This document shows positions 11,850 to 23,001 of a DNA stretch of 64,000 nt, piece by piece. The DNA comes from Selaginella moellendorffii. Taxonomy: Eukaryota; Streptophyta; Lycopodiopsida; Selaginellales; Selaginellaceae. The stretch is taken from positions 925,839 through 989,838 of the forward strand of contig NW_003314312.1 in assembly GCF_000143415.4 (NCBI RefSeq), given 5' to 3'. The notes under the pieces are model-generated. The model did no database searches. It was not told the DNA's origin and saw only the letters and a program-made list of their open reading frames with translations. Position 1 is the first letter of the stretch. Every line of letters starts with the position of its first letter. The translations under genes and the position numbers were made by a program.

Positions 11850-14349
11850 TCACCCAAACTTTGACGATATGGTTGCTGCAACGCTGGAAGGATAGAACAT
11901 CATGCAAAGGGGAGGATCCACCTTTGCCAGCGCCAGGATTGCCGAAGGAACGGCCCAAAGGCCATCCCCGCAAATCAATCCCGAGGCAAACGCTGGAACG
12001 TAAATCTCCGACTTCTTCCTGTTCAGCTGCTGCCATATAAAAACTATCACCGTGCCGATGAACATGTCGATGGCGAAGTAAGCTCCGATGTAGAAAGGAA
12101 TCGCCATAGCCATCGGGATAGGAATGTACTTAGAGTACTTCTTCGGCAGCAAGTCCCTGATGCCGTTCACCACCACTGCCATGACGAAGAAGGCATAGCA
12201 CAGCTCCAAGCAGTGCGCTGGAAGAGCCGAGAAGCCTTGCACCCCGATGATAGCCATCTGCCTGTAAATCACTGCGTAGGGAGCCTTGTACTGCCCGTTC
12301 TCGTCGCCGATTGGAAAAGCCTTCCAGAACATCCAGAACGTAAGCGGTGCCAGGACGCAGCCCAGGAACGTACCGACGATCTGAGCGACGAACATGGACC
12401 TGGGAGATGATCTTGTCAGGTACCCCGTCTTGAAGTCTTGCATGAGATCAGATGCTGTAGACACGATCGTCATCATCACTCCGCAAGCTGCTAGGCCCGC
12501 GACCACTCCTCCGTTGCCAGCACCGGCCCAGGCAGCAAAAACGAAGAGGCCGATCTTTCCATAAGTTGACGACAGACTCCAGTCGGTGAGGCCAGTTCCA
12601 TAAGCGTTGCAAAAGGCCAGAACCGGGGCGAGGATGTAGCAAGTCATGACGAAGTACCATCTCATTGGCGGGAAGATCTGGGGAATCACGCCGGTGGAGA
12701 TGGCAGCTAGACCAATGTAGCACGACGAAGCCAGCCAAAATGGAATCCTGCCTTTGAGGAACGTCTCGTTTCGTTTCTTCTCGTCTGTCGTTAGTACGCC
12801 GTCGCGGGAATCAGCGCCTGACAATAAAACAAGACGCTATCCATATCAGCAAGCATATTAAACACGGAAGCTTTGCTCACCGGCAGTGATGGGGAGGAGG
12901 TCCGTCTTGTAATGTTTGTACATAAACCACACACTCACAATAACAACCTTGATGAAGTTGTAAAGCCCATCTCCAAGAATTAACGCAATAGCAACAAAAA
13001 CCTGCACGATTATGTTGAGTCGTGAACCAAACGACAGAAAAAAAGACAACTCCAAAACGAACCTTATATCCATATAGACCCCGGAAATTTGAGCCCTTGA
13101 AACTCTTGTCATACCAGCCCGCCGTACTGATAAGAGGCCACATGATCCCCCAGGAGATAATCGCACCCAGCAACACGGAAACATTCACAATATGTGGACA
13201 AATCATGCCCGCTCCAACGTAAGTTAAGTTGAAATCGAAGAGAAACCTGTAAGTTTGAGGTAAGTTCACATTTTCGCACCATTTTGATTTTTTACTTGTT
13301 GTTCAGGGCTTTCAAGCCAAGCGTTGGAAAGTTATCGAAACCGCACGCGCTTTCTCCGTCGCCGCTATAAAACCACTTGAAGAAACTGAAGAAAAAGCTC
13401 AGGCCCATCGTTTTAGCTAGGCATTTCACCTGTTTCCTGTTACCACAGATCAAAATCCCTGAGAATCCCGACGGGATAAAGAAATTTTGCTTACTTGGCA
13501 GTTTTTGCACCTTCTGGAGTGTGGAAGCTGTTGATGAGAATTGCGGTGGCAGTCCCGCTGGGATACGTAAGCCTGTATTTCAGGATCATTATCTGAAAAG
13601 CAAACAGCACGCTCAGTAGAGTTGCACACAAGAATAACAAACCAAACACGGACCTTGCTGAGTGGTACAATCACCAGAATGCCAAGGAAGCTCACTGTGA
13701 AAATAAATGCAAATATCCATCCCAGAGCGGGTGTCTTGACGTCTACAGCTCGATTTCCTGGAAAACTTGCTCCAATCTTCTTGTAGGTGTTGTCATCCAG
13801 TCCCAAAAGATATGTGCCAAAACCACCTGAGAGAGAGAGAGAGAGAGAGAGGAGCTTTCAAGTTTGGTGATGCAACCAGAAAAAGATGTTCTCACCGCTG
13901 AAAGCAATTCCGTAGCAAGCCACGACACACGTCTGGACGACTGTGTTCTCCTGACGGGTGAAAGGCCTGGACCAAAAGTTGAGCCTGGTGAAGACACCGT
14001 TCCAGAACTTGATCATGAAGAAGCCAAGAAGGCCAGCCGACACATTGAGAGACGGGATGATTCCAACCGTGAGGCTGAGCTTGTGGGTGATGATGCAGAA
14101 GAAGCCTCCCAGGATGGCGCTCACGACCAAGGCTCGGAGCGTAATCTGGTCCTGCCATCGAGGAATCGCTACCTTTTCAAAGAGTTCCTCCACCGAAAAG
14201 CACTCCTTCCCGTTGCCGTTCACGAGGACATCCGAACCATCCCACTGCCCTTCTTTTTCGAAGGTCTCGTCGCCCTCTGCCGGGAATTGCTGCTGGACAT
14301 CTCTCGTGTGCTTCGGCTGGTGCTCCTCGGAGGAGGATTCCATGACCAT
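11850..14349 (-). CDS. YSL: Yellow stripe-like (YSL) oligopeptide/metal-nicotianamine transporter
   Basis: Multi-exon membrane protein of the OPT superfamily. Visible blocks: a hydrophilic N-terminus rich in acidic residues, [71 protein letters not shown] (the long loop), and a C-terminal membrane block with [17 protein letters not shown] and CGDGLW. These are typical YSL landmarks. Known role: proton-coupled uptake or redistribution of metal chelates at the plasma or vacuolar membrane. Start at 14349 (MVM) or 14343; both are in frame. A (GA)n microsatellite sits in one intron and a longer one upstream. The substrate cannot be read from sequence. Confidence 0.9.
13829..13851. repeat. (GA)n microsatellite in a YSL intron
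   Basis: About 11 GA units at a YSL intron; on the coding strand it is a CT-rich tract next to a splice site. Confidence 0.9.
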
Positions 14350-14653
14350 AGCTTCAGCTCACAGCTAAGATCCTGCAAAAGGGCGGCTCCACTGAGACTC
14401 CAGAAAACGACAAGGAACTAACCACGAGCACAGTGGCCTAGATCGTCAAACCCTCGAAGAACAGGGTATATTTGAGACATTTTTTCTCTTTTTCTGGCAA
14501 GAAGACCGACAGTTATCTTAAGAGCGGAACTGAATGAAAATCCGAAAATCCCACCAATTTGGAGCAGTGGGCTGGGTGCGCACGGCAATGAGAATTGAGT
14601 GATGTGCACTGCAAGCACTACTTGAATGATCCAAATCTCTGGAACGAAAAGCG

Positions 14654-14656
<3 letters not shown>

Positions 14657-14696
<40 letters not shown>
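14657..14696. repeat. (GA)n microsatellite upstream of YSL
   Basis: Twenty AG units, uninterrupted, between the YSL start (14349) and the CIA1 stop (14754). On the YSL coding strand it is a (CT)n tract, a common feature of plant 5' leaders. Confidence 0.95.
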
Positions 14697-14699
<3 letters not shown>

Positions 14700-14753
14700 A
14701 CCGATGCGACAGTGCACGGCTTCATGCGTTGATAGTCTTCCTTCACTTCGTCC

Positions 14754-16310
14754 TCATGATAAAATCCTCCACAACTTTACTAAGCCGTCGTCTCCAGCCG
14801 AAGCAAGAATGTCATCGTCCTGAAACACTGGGTTTCCTTAGCCTGGAAGCTCGTCAAAATGATTAAAAATTTTACCTTCGGATGCCATCTCACGCAATTC
14901 ACGTCTGTGCTGTGAGCCTTTTGTTGCTTTCCAACCATTGAAAACACTGCTCGCTAATTCCGCGAGAAAGTCAAGAGCGCGACCTCTACAAAATATAAAT
15001 ATATAGAAAGCTTACCGATGTATAGGACGGATCATTGGCTTCAGCGAACACGCGGATTGCATCGTCGCCTGCCGCTGAAGCAATCAGGCCCGACCGCCTA
15101 AAATATACACACAAGACGCGCGCGCACACATATTAAACTTCGTCAAGAAAGAAGAAAATATAAAAAAAATTCTTCATTCACCTCGACCAATGCACAGAAT
15201 AGATGGTTCTTTCGTGATAGCCAGACAAAGTACAGAGGTGCTTCCTAAAAAGGCAAAACTTAAAGATAAGAGGAAGCAGAATGATAAAACTTAACCAGCT
15301 CGATTCCAGGGGATTCGTGCTCGTATCCCACACAACCAGCAATAGATCATCACTGTAACGAAGCTGCTAAGTGGACAGAAGGTAGAGATTAAAGAGAGAG
15401 AACGCACCTACATGAGACCATTCGTTTCCCATCGGCGTCGAATGCTACGCTCCATACAGTTGAGCTATGACCCCTGGTTTTAGGCAGCCAAAGTTACAGC
15501 GCCAGAAGAAGAATCATACATACTGGTTGGGCTCAGCAAGCGTCTGAACGCACGACCAATCGTCTCCATTTGGATCGGGAGCCCACACCTGAGAAGCAAG
15601 AAAAAATCAAGAGTTCTCCGTATTGCTTTCGAGAATTACCTTGATAGAATTGTCATAGCTGCTCGACACAAGAATGTCCTCAGTAGGATGAAACAAGACC
15701 GTTTTCACGTCTTGGGAATGGCCATTCAATACAGAGACTGTTTGGAAATCGTTCTCGGCTTCCATTTCCCAGATCCACACACTCTTGTCTCGACCACAAG
15801 TCGCGAGAAGAGTGCCAGAAGCACTCCACGCGATTGATTTCATCTCATTTTCATGTCCCTGGCTCAAGAAAAATAAAGTTTGCCAAAGAGAGAAAACGAG
15901 AGAGAAATATATAAGTACCTCTAGTGTAGCAACGCACTCGTAATCACCTCCTACGTCTTCCCACACAGCTCCAATTCCATCAAAGCACGCGGTCGCAAGC
16001 AATTTCCCATCGGGCGACCAGTGACACGACCTCACAGTGCGTTTGAAAGAATCGATCACGGCCTAGATGACGAGAGAAATTTCCGTCGGCAATATCACTC
16101 GAAATGTGACCGCCATACCTTGCAATTCCACGAGGAAGAAGAAGAAGAAGAATCCGAGCAATCGCCTTCCCAAATCCTCACTGTCTTGTCTCCGCCACAC
16201 GACGCCAGCACGCTCCGATTCGAGGAGCTGGCCACTGGATTCCAGGCAACGCTCCAAACACGATCGGTGTGGCCCTCGAGCTCCTGGATCGCCTCCATCG
16301 CCACAGCCAT
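14754..16310 (-). CDS. CIA1: WD40 protein of cytosolic Fe-S assembly (CIA1/CIAO1)
   Basis: ATG at 16310 (MAVAMEAIQELEGH). At least seven short exons encode successive WD40 blades: LEGHTDRVWSVAWNP, FKRTVRSCHWSPDGKLLAT, GHENEMKSIAWSASGTLLAT, LNGHSQDVKTVLFHPTEDIL, and a last blade LASAGDDGLVKLWRILS with stop at 14754-14756. This order and wording are those of CIAO1. Known role: scaffold of the targeting complex that hands Fe-S clusters to cytosolic and nuclear enzymes. An acidic/Ser-rich insert (DCSDSSSSSSSW) lies after the first blade. A telo-box (AAACCCTA) lies just upstream of the start. Confidence 0.9.
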
Positions 16311-16315
16311 AATAA

Positions 16316-16325
16316 AAACCCTAAA
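16316..16325 (-). promoter_or_regulatory. Telo-box (AAACCCTAAA) at the CIA1 start
   Basis: AAACCCTAAA lies 6 bp upstream of the ATG of CIA1. This motif is common in the 5' regions of plant housekeeping and translation genes; function here is inference. Confidence 0.55.
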
Positions 16326-16447
16326 CCTCCTAATGCAAAAATATTTCGAGTATATTCGTATAGCTTCTAAAAAATTACATTAAAGGTTAATCCAACGGCC
16401 CTGATTTGTAAAGGAGAGATTATTCCAATCTAACGGCTCCTAGAGTT

Positions 16448-17654
16448 CTAGTGGTATCCAATTGGAGCCGGCGAGTCTTTGAGCTCCTTCCCTTGCAAGT
16501 GAGCGTCCTGGAAGCAAAAGGAGAGAGAAACGTAAGAAACACTAGAACTTGATCGATCGATCAAAATCTCTTACCGCAGCGAAATGGTTCACGTCTCTGT
16601 GGTGAGCTTCGTCCGCCCGGACCACGAACACCACGTCTCGCAACGTCGCATCGCTGGGGAGCCTCCAGTAATCGATAGCGATGGCGGGGGCGGGAGTGTT
16701 TGGCATGCTTCCCTTGTCCAAAGCAGCGAGGAACTCCGTGTAGGAGGCCACCGCTTCTTCCTCCAGGTAGCCCACGAATCGATGCGCGAGGCGCGGGAAG
16801 ATCAAGTAGAGCGCGAAGTAGCCATTGAAGAAGACGCCCTGGACCGCCAACACGAGAGCGCGCTCGTACCACTTGGGCTGGAAAACCTCCATGAAAGTCA
16901 TGAGATGCATTCGCTCGTTCTCGGCCTCCTCGAGGAGAGCTTTGATCCAGCCGCCACTGTGCTCGAATTTGCGCAGGGATTTGCAGTGGAGCAGCATCCC
17001 TCCAACCATGCCTGGGACTGCTGCCACTGTTTCCAATAGCACGGCGTGACAGCCATGGCGTTCCTGCGAATCGATCGATCTATGAGATCATCCAAGGAAA
17101 GCTTCACGCTTTTCTACTTGCGTACCTGGAAGAAGAGGTCTGACAAAGCGCGGAGGAACTTCACGGTTTTGAGGGCGACCTTGTCAACCACGGCGTCGGG
17201 AATGTGGTGTTTCTTCACATCGATGCTCGTGTCGGAGACATAGCTGTCGGAAGGCTTTGAGAAGAAATTCCAAACAACAAGATCGATCAATGGATCATCC
17301 AAGGACATTGGATCAAAAGCCCACCTTGAAGCAGTTCCACGGCCAGGGAGTACCGTCTTCCCGGAGAGTTTTCTTGGTGATAATTCCCCAGTAGTTAGAA
17401 AATTGCTGGTCGTCGTTCTTGTGATTCTCGTGATCTGTGGGAGAATTTTGGCTGTTCACGACGTGGGCAGCGGCGCTGCTGCTGAATCGCGATGACCCAC
17501 AGCGAGAAATCTGGTGCGGGACCGGCCTCGCGAGCTTGTCCAGGAAGAAACTGCGAGATCCAGAGGAGAAATGGCGGGACGAAGAACTTGGAGTTAGGCC
17601 GGATCTAAGCTCAATTGCCCGCACCAGCAGCCTCGCAGCAGCCTTGCCTTTCAT
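16448..17654 (-). CDS. AOX: Mitochondrial alternative oxidase
   Basis: Four or more exons. The start at 17654 ([19 protein letters not shown]) gives an Arg-rich presequence suited to mitochondrial import; an in-frame ATG at 17774 would add 40 residues. Di-iron motifs are in place: [25 protein letters not shown] and [12 protein letters not shown]. The core also has [17 protein letters not shown] and [20 protein letters not shown]. The last exon encodes [19 protein letters not shown]. Known role: ubiquinol oxidation bypassing complexes III and IV. The exon beginning [11 protein letters not shown] follows an intron whose acceptor is near 17060. Confidence 0.93.
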
Positions 17655-17834
17655 TCCGCCAAGAAGAATTAGGAAAATCAAATGGATTTTCGCGCGAGAT
17701 CTGTGCGAGAAAGAGGAAAAAGAACCAATTGAATGTCTACCTTTTGGAAGAATGCTGGAGATCCCAAATGCCAAAATGGCTCCTATTTATGCTTCCAACG
17801 AGCTGGGGCAAGACATAGACGAACGATGCTTCTA

Positions 17835-18076
17835 ACGAAGCATCCCTGAGCAGCAGCATGGTCAAAAACCTAGTCAGGTAGAACAAGTCAAAGAATTTTC
17901 ATTCAAGCATTTATCGCTCCTTGACACACAAACGTTTGTCCGGCAGGAGGAGTTCTACGCCCTTCTTCTTGCGTTTCAGATCCTCCTAGAATCATATAAT
18001 CTTTGTCAACCGACTATCAGCTGAAGTGGGTCATAACGGTAAACGGCCTGTCACTGGAATAACGTCGCGAGAGAGA
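17835..18076. other. Intergenic gap, AOX start to PPR stop
   Basis: Short spacer between the 5' side of AOX and the 3' end of the PPR gene. I see no gene or clear motif. Confidence 0.5.
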
Positions 18077-20932
18077 TCAACTTCCCGGTGGCTGCGTGTA
18101 GATGTTGGCCATCATCAGGTAGGCCGACGCGTTCTCGGGCTCCAGCTTCACCAGCGCCTGGAAAGCAGCATTCCCAGCTGCGTGATTGTTCCACTTGTGA
18201 CACGCCGCCAAGACGATCGTCCAAGTCATGGCCGTTGCTCTATACGGCATGGCCTCCACCATCGCCACCGCTTCGCTCACCAGGTTGGCCCTTCCCAGCA
18301 TGTCGATCATGCAGTGGTAGTGCTTGAGCTCCGGCACCACGCCATACTTTGGAAGCATGGCCGCGAAGTAGTCCTTCCCCTTCTCCACCAAGCCGGCATG
18401 GCTGCACACGGACAGCACCCCCAGCAGTGCAACTCCATCCACCTGTAAGCCCTCCTTGCGCATCCCTTCGAGCAAGCTAAACACTTTCTCGCAAGCTCCC
18501 TGGCTGCTGTATCCGGCTAGCAGTGCCGACCATGCCACCGCATTCTTCCGGTCGCTGATGGAACCAAACAGCTCCTCGGCGTCGCTTATAGACCCGCATC
18601 TGCTGTAGAGTCCCACCAGGCAGTTGGACACGTATGGCTCGCACTCCACCCCCAGCCGGCAAACGCGAGCGTGGACGAGCTTTCCAGTCTCCAAGGCTGC
18701 CAAGCTGCTGCAAGCCGTGAGCACGGCGGCGAAAGTCCGGGTGTCTGCCGCCGCTGGACTGCTCTCGTTCTGCGTCATGCGTGCGAACAGCTCCGTCGCA
18801 AGCTCGGCTTCCCCGTTGTCTACGAGCCCAAGTATGAGAGCGTTCCAGGACACCACGTCGTGGCTTTCCATCCGGTCGAACACCTTCCGGGCATCCATCA
18901 CGCTACCGCATTTGGAGTAGGCGTCAATCAGTGTGTTCTCCATGATAAAGTCGACGTCGCGGCAGCGAGAGTGGATGCTCATCACCTTCTCCAAGTAGTC
19001 CATCCCCACAATCTTCCTGTCGACTTGCAGCGCTTGAGCAGCACCCCTGCAGTCCTCCTCTTTCCTTGCAGCCAAAGAAGCAATGGAACTCAGCGCAGCG
19101 ACAGAGGTCCGAGCGTTTGGCAGCAGCCCCCGAGTCTCCATGCAATGGAATAACTCCACTGCCGCTTCATCCTCTCCATTCTCTCCACAGGCCTGGATCA
19201 TCGCTGTCCACACCACCGTGTCATGCCGCGGCATTCTGTCAAAGGTAAGCCGAGCATCCAGCACGCTTCCACACTTCCCATAAACGTCGACGAGACTGCT
19301 GGCTACGAATACGTCACAATCCCACCCGAACTTCGCAGCTTCACAGTGGATGGCCATGCCTTTGTCCAAACACGAGACTTTCACGAGCTTTCCATCAATC
19401 TGCTGCGCTTGATCCTTTGCTGCCAGTCCCGTGCAAGCTACCAGTGCTGTGACAAACGTCCGAGAGCTCGGAAGACACCCTACTTCTCTTTGCATGCACC
19501 AGAAGAGCTCCAAAGCTAGCTCGGCCTCGTCGCTCTCCGCGTAGCCCAGTATCAGCGCCGTCCAGCACACCGCATCATAGTGAGGTAGCCTGTCGAAGAT
19601 TGCCCGAGCATCCGCCATGCTTCCACACTTAGCATACATCACCACCAAGGAGCTGGCCACGAAGAAGTCCGAAGAGTATCCGGACTTTAAAGCCTGCCTG
19701 TGAATCTCCATCCCCTTCTGCAAAGACTGGAGCTTCACCAGCTTTCCCGGATCCTCATACGAGCACTGGAATCCAACTTCTCTCGCAGCCAGGCCAGCGC
19801 AAGCCGTTAACACCGCCACGTAGGTGGAGCCATCGGGTAGAACACCATCTTCGCAGGAGCTCATACGTCGAAACAGCTGCAAAGCCATCTCCCCTTCCTC
19901 GTTGTCTATGCATCCCTGGATCATGGTGGTCCACGACACAGCATCCCGCTGCCTCATCTTCTCAAACACCTCTCGAGCACGGTCGAGCCTCCCACAGCTC
20001 GCGTACATGTTGACCAGCGTGCTTCCAACGTAGACATCCGACACAAAGCCCAGCTCCACGGCCAGAGAGTGCAGTCCCGCGCCTCTCTCCAGGCAAGCTT
20101 CTTTCCTCCACTTGTGCGTCACGGCTAGAGAGGCGCATGCCATCAACGCAGGCACAAGAGTCCGGGCGTTGACAAGACCCTCTTGCATCTGCATTCGATC
20201 GAAGAGCTCCAGCGCAAGCTCTTCGTCACCATTCTCGACGCATCCCAGCATGAGAGAGTTCCAAGACACCACGCTCGGGAGCGTCAACCTGGAGAAAACA
20301 GCGTAAGCCTCGGCCACACAGCCACACTTTGAGTACATACCAATGAGCGTGTTGGCCACGAAGAGGTTGGAGTTCCAGCCACACTTAGTCGCGAGAGCGT
20401 GAACAGCCATTCCTCTCTCCAAGCTCCTCGCCTTGACGATCCTCCCATCCACACTGCTGCCTCTCTCCCTCTCAGCCAGAGCCGAGCAGGCCATGAGAGC
20501 CGCCACAAAAGTCCTGGACGAGCACCGTTCCTCCAAAGTCTGATCGAGCGAGCCAGCTGCGATGAAATCGTCGAAGAGCTTGAGAGTGGTCTCGCTCTCT
20601 CCATTCACGGCGCAGCCCATCATCAGCGTGTTCCAAGACACTGCGTCGCGGCGAGGCATGGAATCGAAAGCTCGCTGCGCGTCCGGGAGGCTCCCACACT
20701 TGGCATACATGTTGACGAGGCTGTTCCCCACGTAGATGTCCGCCGCGAGGAGCCCAGTGGCCGCGACATCGCAGTGGAGCCTCCGCCCGAGATCCAGCTC
20801 CCGGCACCAGCTGCAAGCCTTGAAAGCTGCGAGTACCAGAGACACCACAGCCTCGGGAGAAATCCAAATCCCTTCCGAGCGATCTTCCCCGATCCACGAG
20901 TAGAAGCGCTTGCTGCTCCAGCGCCTGATCAT
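18077..20932 (-). CDS. PPR protein, PLS-like, 951 residues, intronless
   Basis: Single exon, ATG at 20932 (MIRRWSSKRFYSWIG, a plausible organelle presequence). More than ten PPR units are visible through repeats of VNMYAKCGSLPDA, MPRRDAVSWNTLM and similar. The C-terminus reads LDMLGRANLVSEAV-type E-like units and stops after YLMMANIYTQPPGS. There is no DYW deaminase end, so it stops short of a full editing factor. Known role: organelle RNA binding, often editing-site choice. A decayed copy lies at 60947-63093 in opposite orientation. Divergent from NSE1, sharing a 141-bp promoter. Confidence 0.93.
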   Translation of the reverse strand: MIRRWSSKRFYSWIGEDRSEGIWISPEAVVSLVLAAFKACSWCRELDLGRRLHCDVAATGLLAADIYVGNSLVNMYAKCGSLPDAQRAFDSMPRRDAVSWNTLMMGCAVNGESETTLKLFDDFIAAGSLDQTLEERCSSRTFVAALMACSALAERERGSSVDGRIVKARSLERGMAVHALATKCGWNSNLFVANTLIGMYSKCGCVAEAYAVFSRLTLPSVVSWNSLMLGCVENGDEELALELFDRMQMQEGLVNARTLVPALMACASLAVTHKWRKEACLERGAGLHSLAVELGFVSDVYVGSTLVNMYASCGRLDRAREVFEKMRQRDAVSWTTMIQGCIDNEEGEMALQLFRRMSSCEDGVLPDGSTYVAVLTACAGLAAREVGFQCSYEDPGKLVKLQSLQKGMEIHRQALKSGYSSDFFVASSLVVMYAKCGSMADARAIFDRLPHYDAVCWTALILGYAESDEAELALELFWCMQREVGCLPSSRTFVTALVACTGLAAKDQAQQIDGKLVKVSCLDKGMAIHCEAAKFGWDCDVFVASSLVDVYGKCGSVLDARLTFDRMPRHDTVVWTAMIQACGENGEDEAAVELFHCMETRGLLPNARTSVAALSSIASLAARKEEDCRGAAQALQVDRKIVGMDYLEKVMSIHSRCRDVDFIMENTLIDAYSKCGSVMDARKVFDRMESHDVVSWNALILGLVDNGEAELATELFARMTQNESSPAAADTRTFAAVLTACSSLAALETGKLVHARVCRLGVECEPYVSNCLVGLYSRCGSISDAEELFGSISDRKNAVAWSALLAGYSSQGACEKVFSLLEGMRKEGLQVDGVALLGVLSVCSHAGLVEKGKDYFAAMLPKYGVVPELKHYHCMIDMLGRANLVSEAVAMVEAMPYRATAMTWTIVLAACHKWNNHAAGNAAFQALVKLEPENASAYLMMANIYTQPPGS

Positions 20933-21073
20933 TACCTGGATTGGGAGCTGCTAGGCCGTGGCTTCCTCGATCGCTATGGAGCGGCATTCTTCCTTCATCC
21001 CCTAGGGTTTCACGGCTCTAGGGTTTTGTTTCCCGCTTCTTTTCAAGGTTTCTAGGGTTCTTGGGTTTTGGCG
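20933..21073. promoter_or_regulatory. Shared 141-bp divergent promoter of PPR and NSE1, three telo-box motifs
   Basis: Between the two start codons CTAGGGTTT occurs at 21002, CTAGGGTTTT at 21018 and CTAGGGTTC at 21052. Such telo-box-like repeats are frequent near transcription starts of plant housekeeping genes. The minus-side 70 bp (20933-21003) reappear at 60947 onward in the decayed PPR copy. Confidence 0.6.
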
Positions 21074-22165
21074 ATGGCGCTGGACAGTCGGCACCACGCG
21101 TTCATCCAATCGCTCCTGGCGCGGGGGCCGCAGCCGGCTGTGGATTGCAAGAAAATGTTCCAGAAGCTGTTCGATGCTCGACCCGGTAAGATTTTGCGCG
21201 CGCGCTGTGTGTTTTTCTCCTCATTCCTGCGACAGGAGAGGTCGAGGAGAATTTTTTCGATTTTCTCAAGGTGTACAACAAGCACCTCGATTTTTTCCAG
21301 CTCGAGATTAGGGGCAGCACCAATCAGCACGATGGAACCCAGTACTATGGAGTGGTGAACAAGCTTGCTAGTGAGCCAGCCAAGCTAGCGACGCAATACT
21401 CGGCCGCTCAGATCGCTTACTTCAAAGCTCTGGTAACTTTTCTCTGTCCATTTTTTTGTAAGTTTCTCTTGTGGATCACGAATGCAGGTGGAAGCCATCG
21501 TCCAAGAACCATCTGGCGAGCTGTCCAGTATAGATGCGCTCAATTTGCGAGAAGATCAAACTGTAAGTAGTGAAAAACTCGTTCTCTTTGCTCTTCCCTT
21601 CACTTTTATTTCTTACAGCGAGATTCACAAGAAGCAAGTTCCTCCCAGTCTGTATCTCTACCGAAGCTTAGTTTGGCTCAGCGTGACAAAGTTTTAGGCG
21701 ATCTGGCTGCTGATAAGTGGCTCTATAGGACAGAAGATGGCGGTGTTTCCTTGGGGATTAAGTCTTTTCTGGAGCTCCGGAGTGTTTTCATGAACCTGGA
21801 AGTACCGTTCTGTGATGTCTGCAACGAAGCAGCGATAAAGGTGCGTGCGAGGATTCGTTTCTTCTTTTTCCGGTTTTATCGTCTCGCTTCTTATCGTCGT
21901 TGTCAAGCAGGCTATGCGGTGTCAAAACGAGGATTGCTCAGCTCGAATGCATAGTTACTGTGCTAAAACTAAGTTCCAAAGGCCCGAGGTAATTTCATTC
22001 TGATCGCTGTTTTACGATAATCCTGTGTGGTGTCAGATTCCGAGGTCTTGCGCTAGCTGTGGCTCCGAGTGGGATTGTGAAGGACTGGATCTGAATGAGG
22101 ACATCCAGCCAGAGCCTGCCGAGAACGAGCAAAGGACCAGGAGACGGAGGAGAGCCAGAGGCTAA
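21074..22165 (+). CDS. NSE1: NSE1, SMC5/6 complex RING-like subunit
   Basis: Five exons with 50-70 nt introns. ATG at 21074 (MALDSRHHAFIQSLLARG). Family blocks: NKHLDFFQLEIRG, YYGVVNKLASEPAKLATQYS, QIAYFKALVEAIVQE, then a C-terminal variant RING with Cys/His pattern CDVC...RCQNEDC...MHSYCAK...SCASC. It ends in a basic tail RTRRRRARG, stop TAA at 22163. Known role: ubiquitin-ligase-type subunit with NSE3/NSE4 in the SMC5/6 complex for DNA repair. The exon joins at the RING are supported by GT/AG and frame. Divergent from the PPR gene. Confidence 0.88.
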
Positions 22166-23001
22166 CTTCTTTTCTTCTACAGCAACAGGGACGGCCATAG
22201 TAATCTAAGTAGAGGTTGCGACGGCCTTTACACCCTGTGAGTGACTTCTTCCACAAACTTGTACAATTTTCTAAGCTAGCTAACGAGGTTTAAACTGCAA
22301 CCACTTGCAATGCATACGAAGTGTAAGCGTGCTGCAGGAGGACTCTGTCAAATAGTAACGCATTTTGTTGTGACGAACACTGCGCTGAAATCTTGGAGGG
22401 TTGCACTTGCAACTGTCGAGGTACTTGAAAGTTTCTAGCAACGGATGGTCGATTCCTGACATCTATCTTTATAGAACGGCAAGGACTGCAAGGACAAAGA
22501 ACCAATCCCGAAGTTTTCTTTTTGGCTTTCTGCGTCACGATGGCACACTACTGCTGCCAAGAACGTCATAGCAAGTAAGAATGTCGACATAGAAAAATGA
22601 AATGGACGATGGTCTTCTCCCCAAACTGTGTTCTTTACAGCAGCTTGCGACCGCTTCGTCGCTATTCCATCATTTACAATACGAGCAAGAGCAGGAACTT
22701 TCTCGCCACAAATGATCGCAAGCTCGACCGTTATCTCAGAAATCTTTACCGCTTTGGCGAAGCACCTCGACCCGGGCATTACGGTTCCAGATTCTTACCG
22801 CTTCGAAGAAGTCCGTAGTAAACGAAGCTCCGGCCGACACGTTTTCTCTCTTCGTTTTTCCTGCTCGTTGGGAAGTTGGCGACGAGCCTCGCGTTCACGA
22901 GTACAGGAAAGACCGCACGTATGGAAAGCTGGCCGGGATGAAAGGGCTCACAGCAAACCTTATCTTATAAAAACGATTCTTGCCGTTGGCAAGCTTACAG
23001 T
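22166..23001. other. Region without assignable gene
   Basis: About 830 bp between NSE1 and the kinase-like gene (both ends are gene 3' sides). It holds only the short putative secreted ORF listed below and some open frames with no recognisable domain, including a 125-codon plus-strand frame at 22628-23005 that I could not assign. Confidence 0.5.
22435..22590 (-). CDS. Possible small secreted protein, 51 residues (weak)
   Basis: From an internal ATG at 22590 the frame reads MSTFLLAMTFLAAVVCHRDA, a signal-peptide-like start, followed by a short tail with two cysteines (DRC, IRC). The frame also extends upstream without a signal. No family recognised. Could well be chance. Confidence 0.2.
   Translation of the reverse strand: MSTFLLAMTFLAAVVCHRDAESQKENFGIGSLSLQSLPFYKDRCQESTIRC

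Noticed and set aside
18077-20932. DYW-type editing deaminase
   Set aside because: The protein stops after E-like units; no HxE(x)nCxxC deaminase motif is present downstream.
20399-21055. 218-codon plus-strand frame opposite the PPR gene
   Set aside because: Antisense shadow of an intronless gene, no domain.
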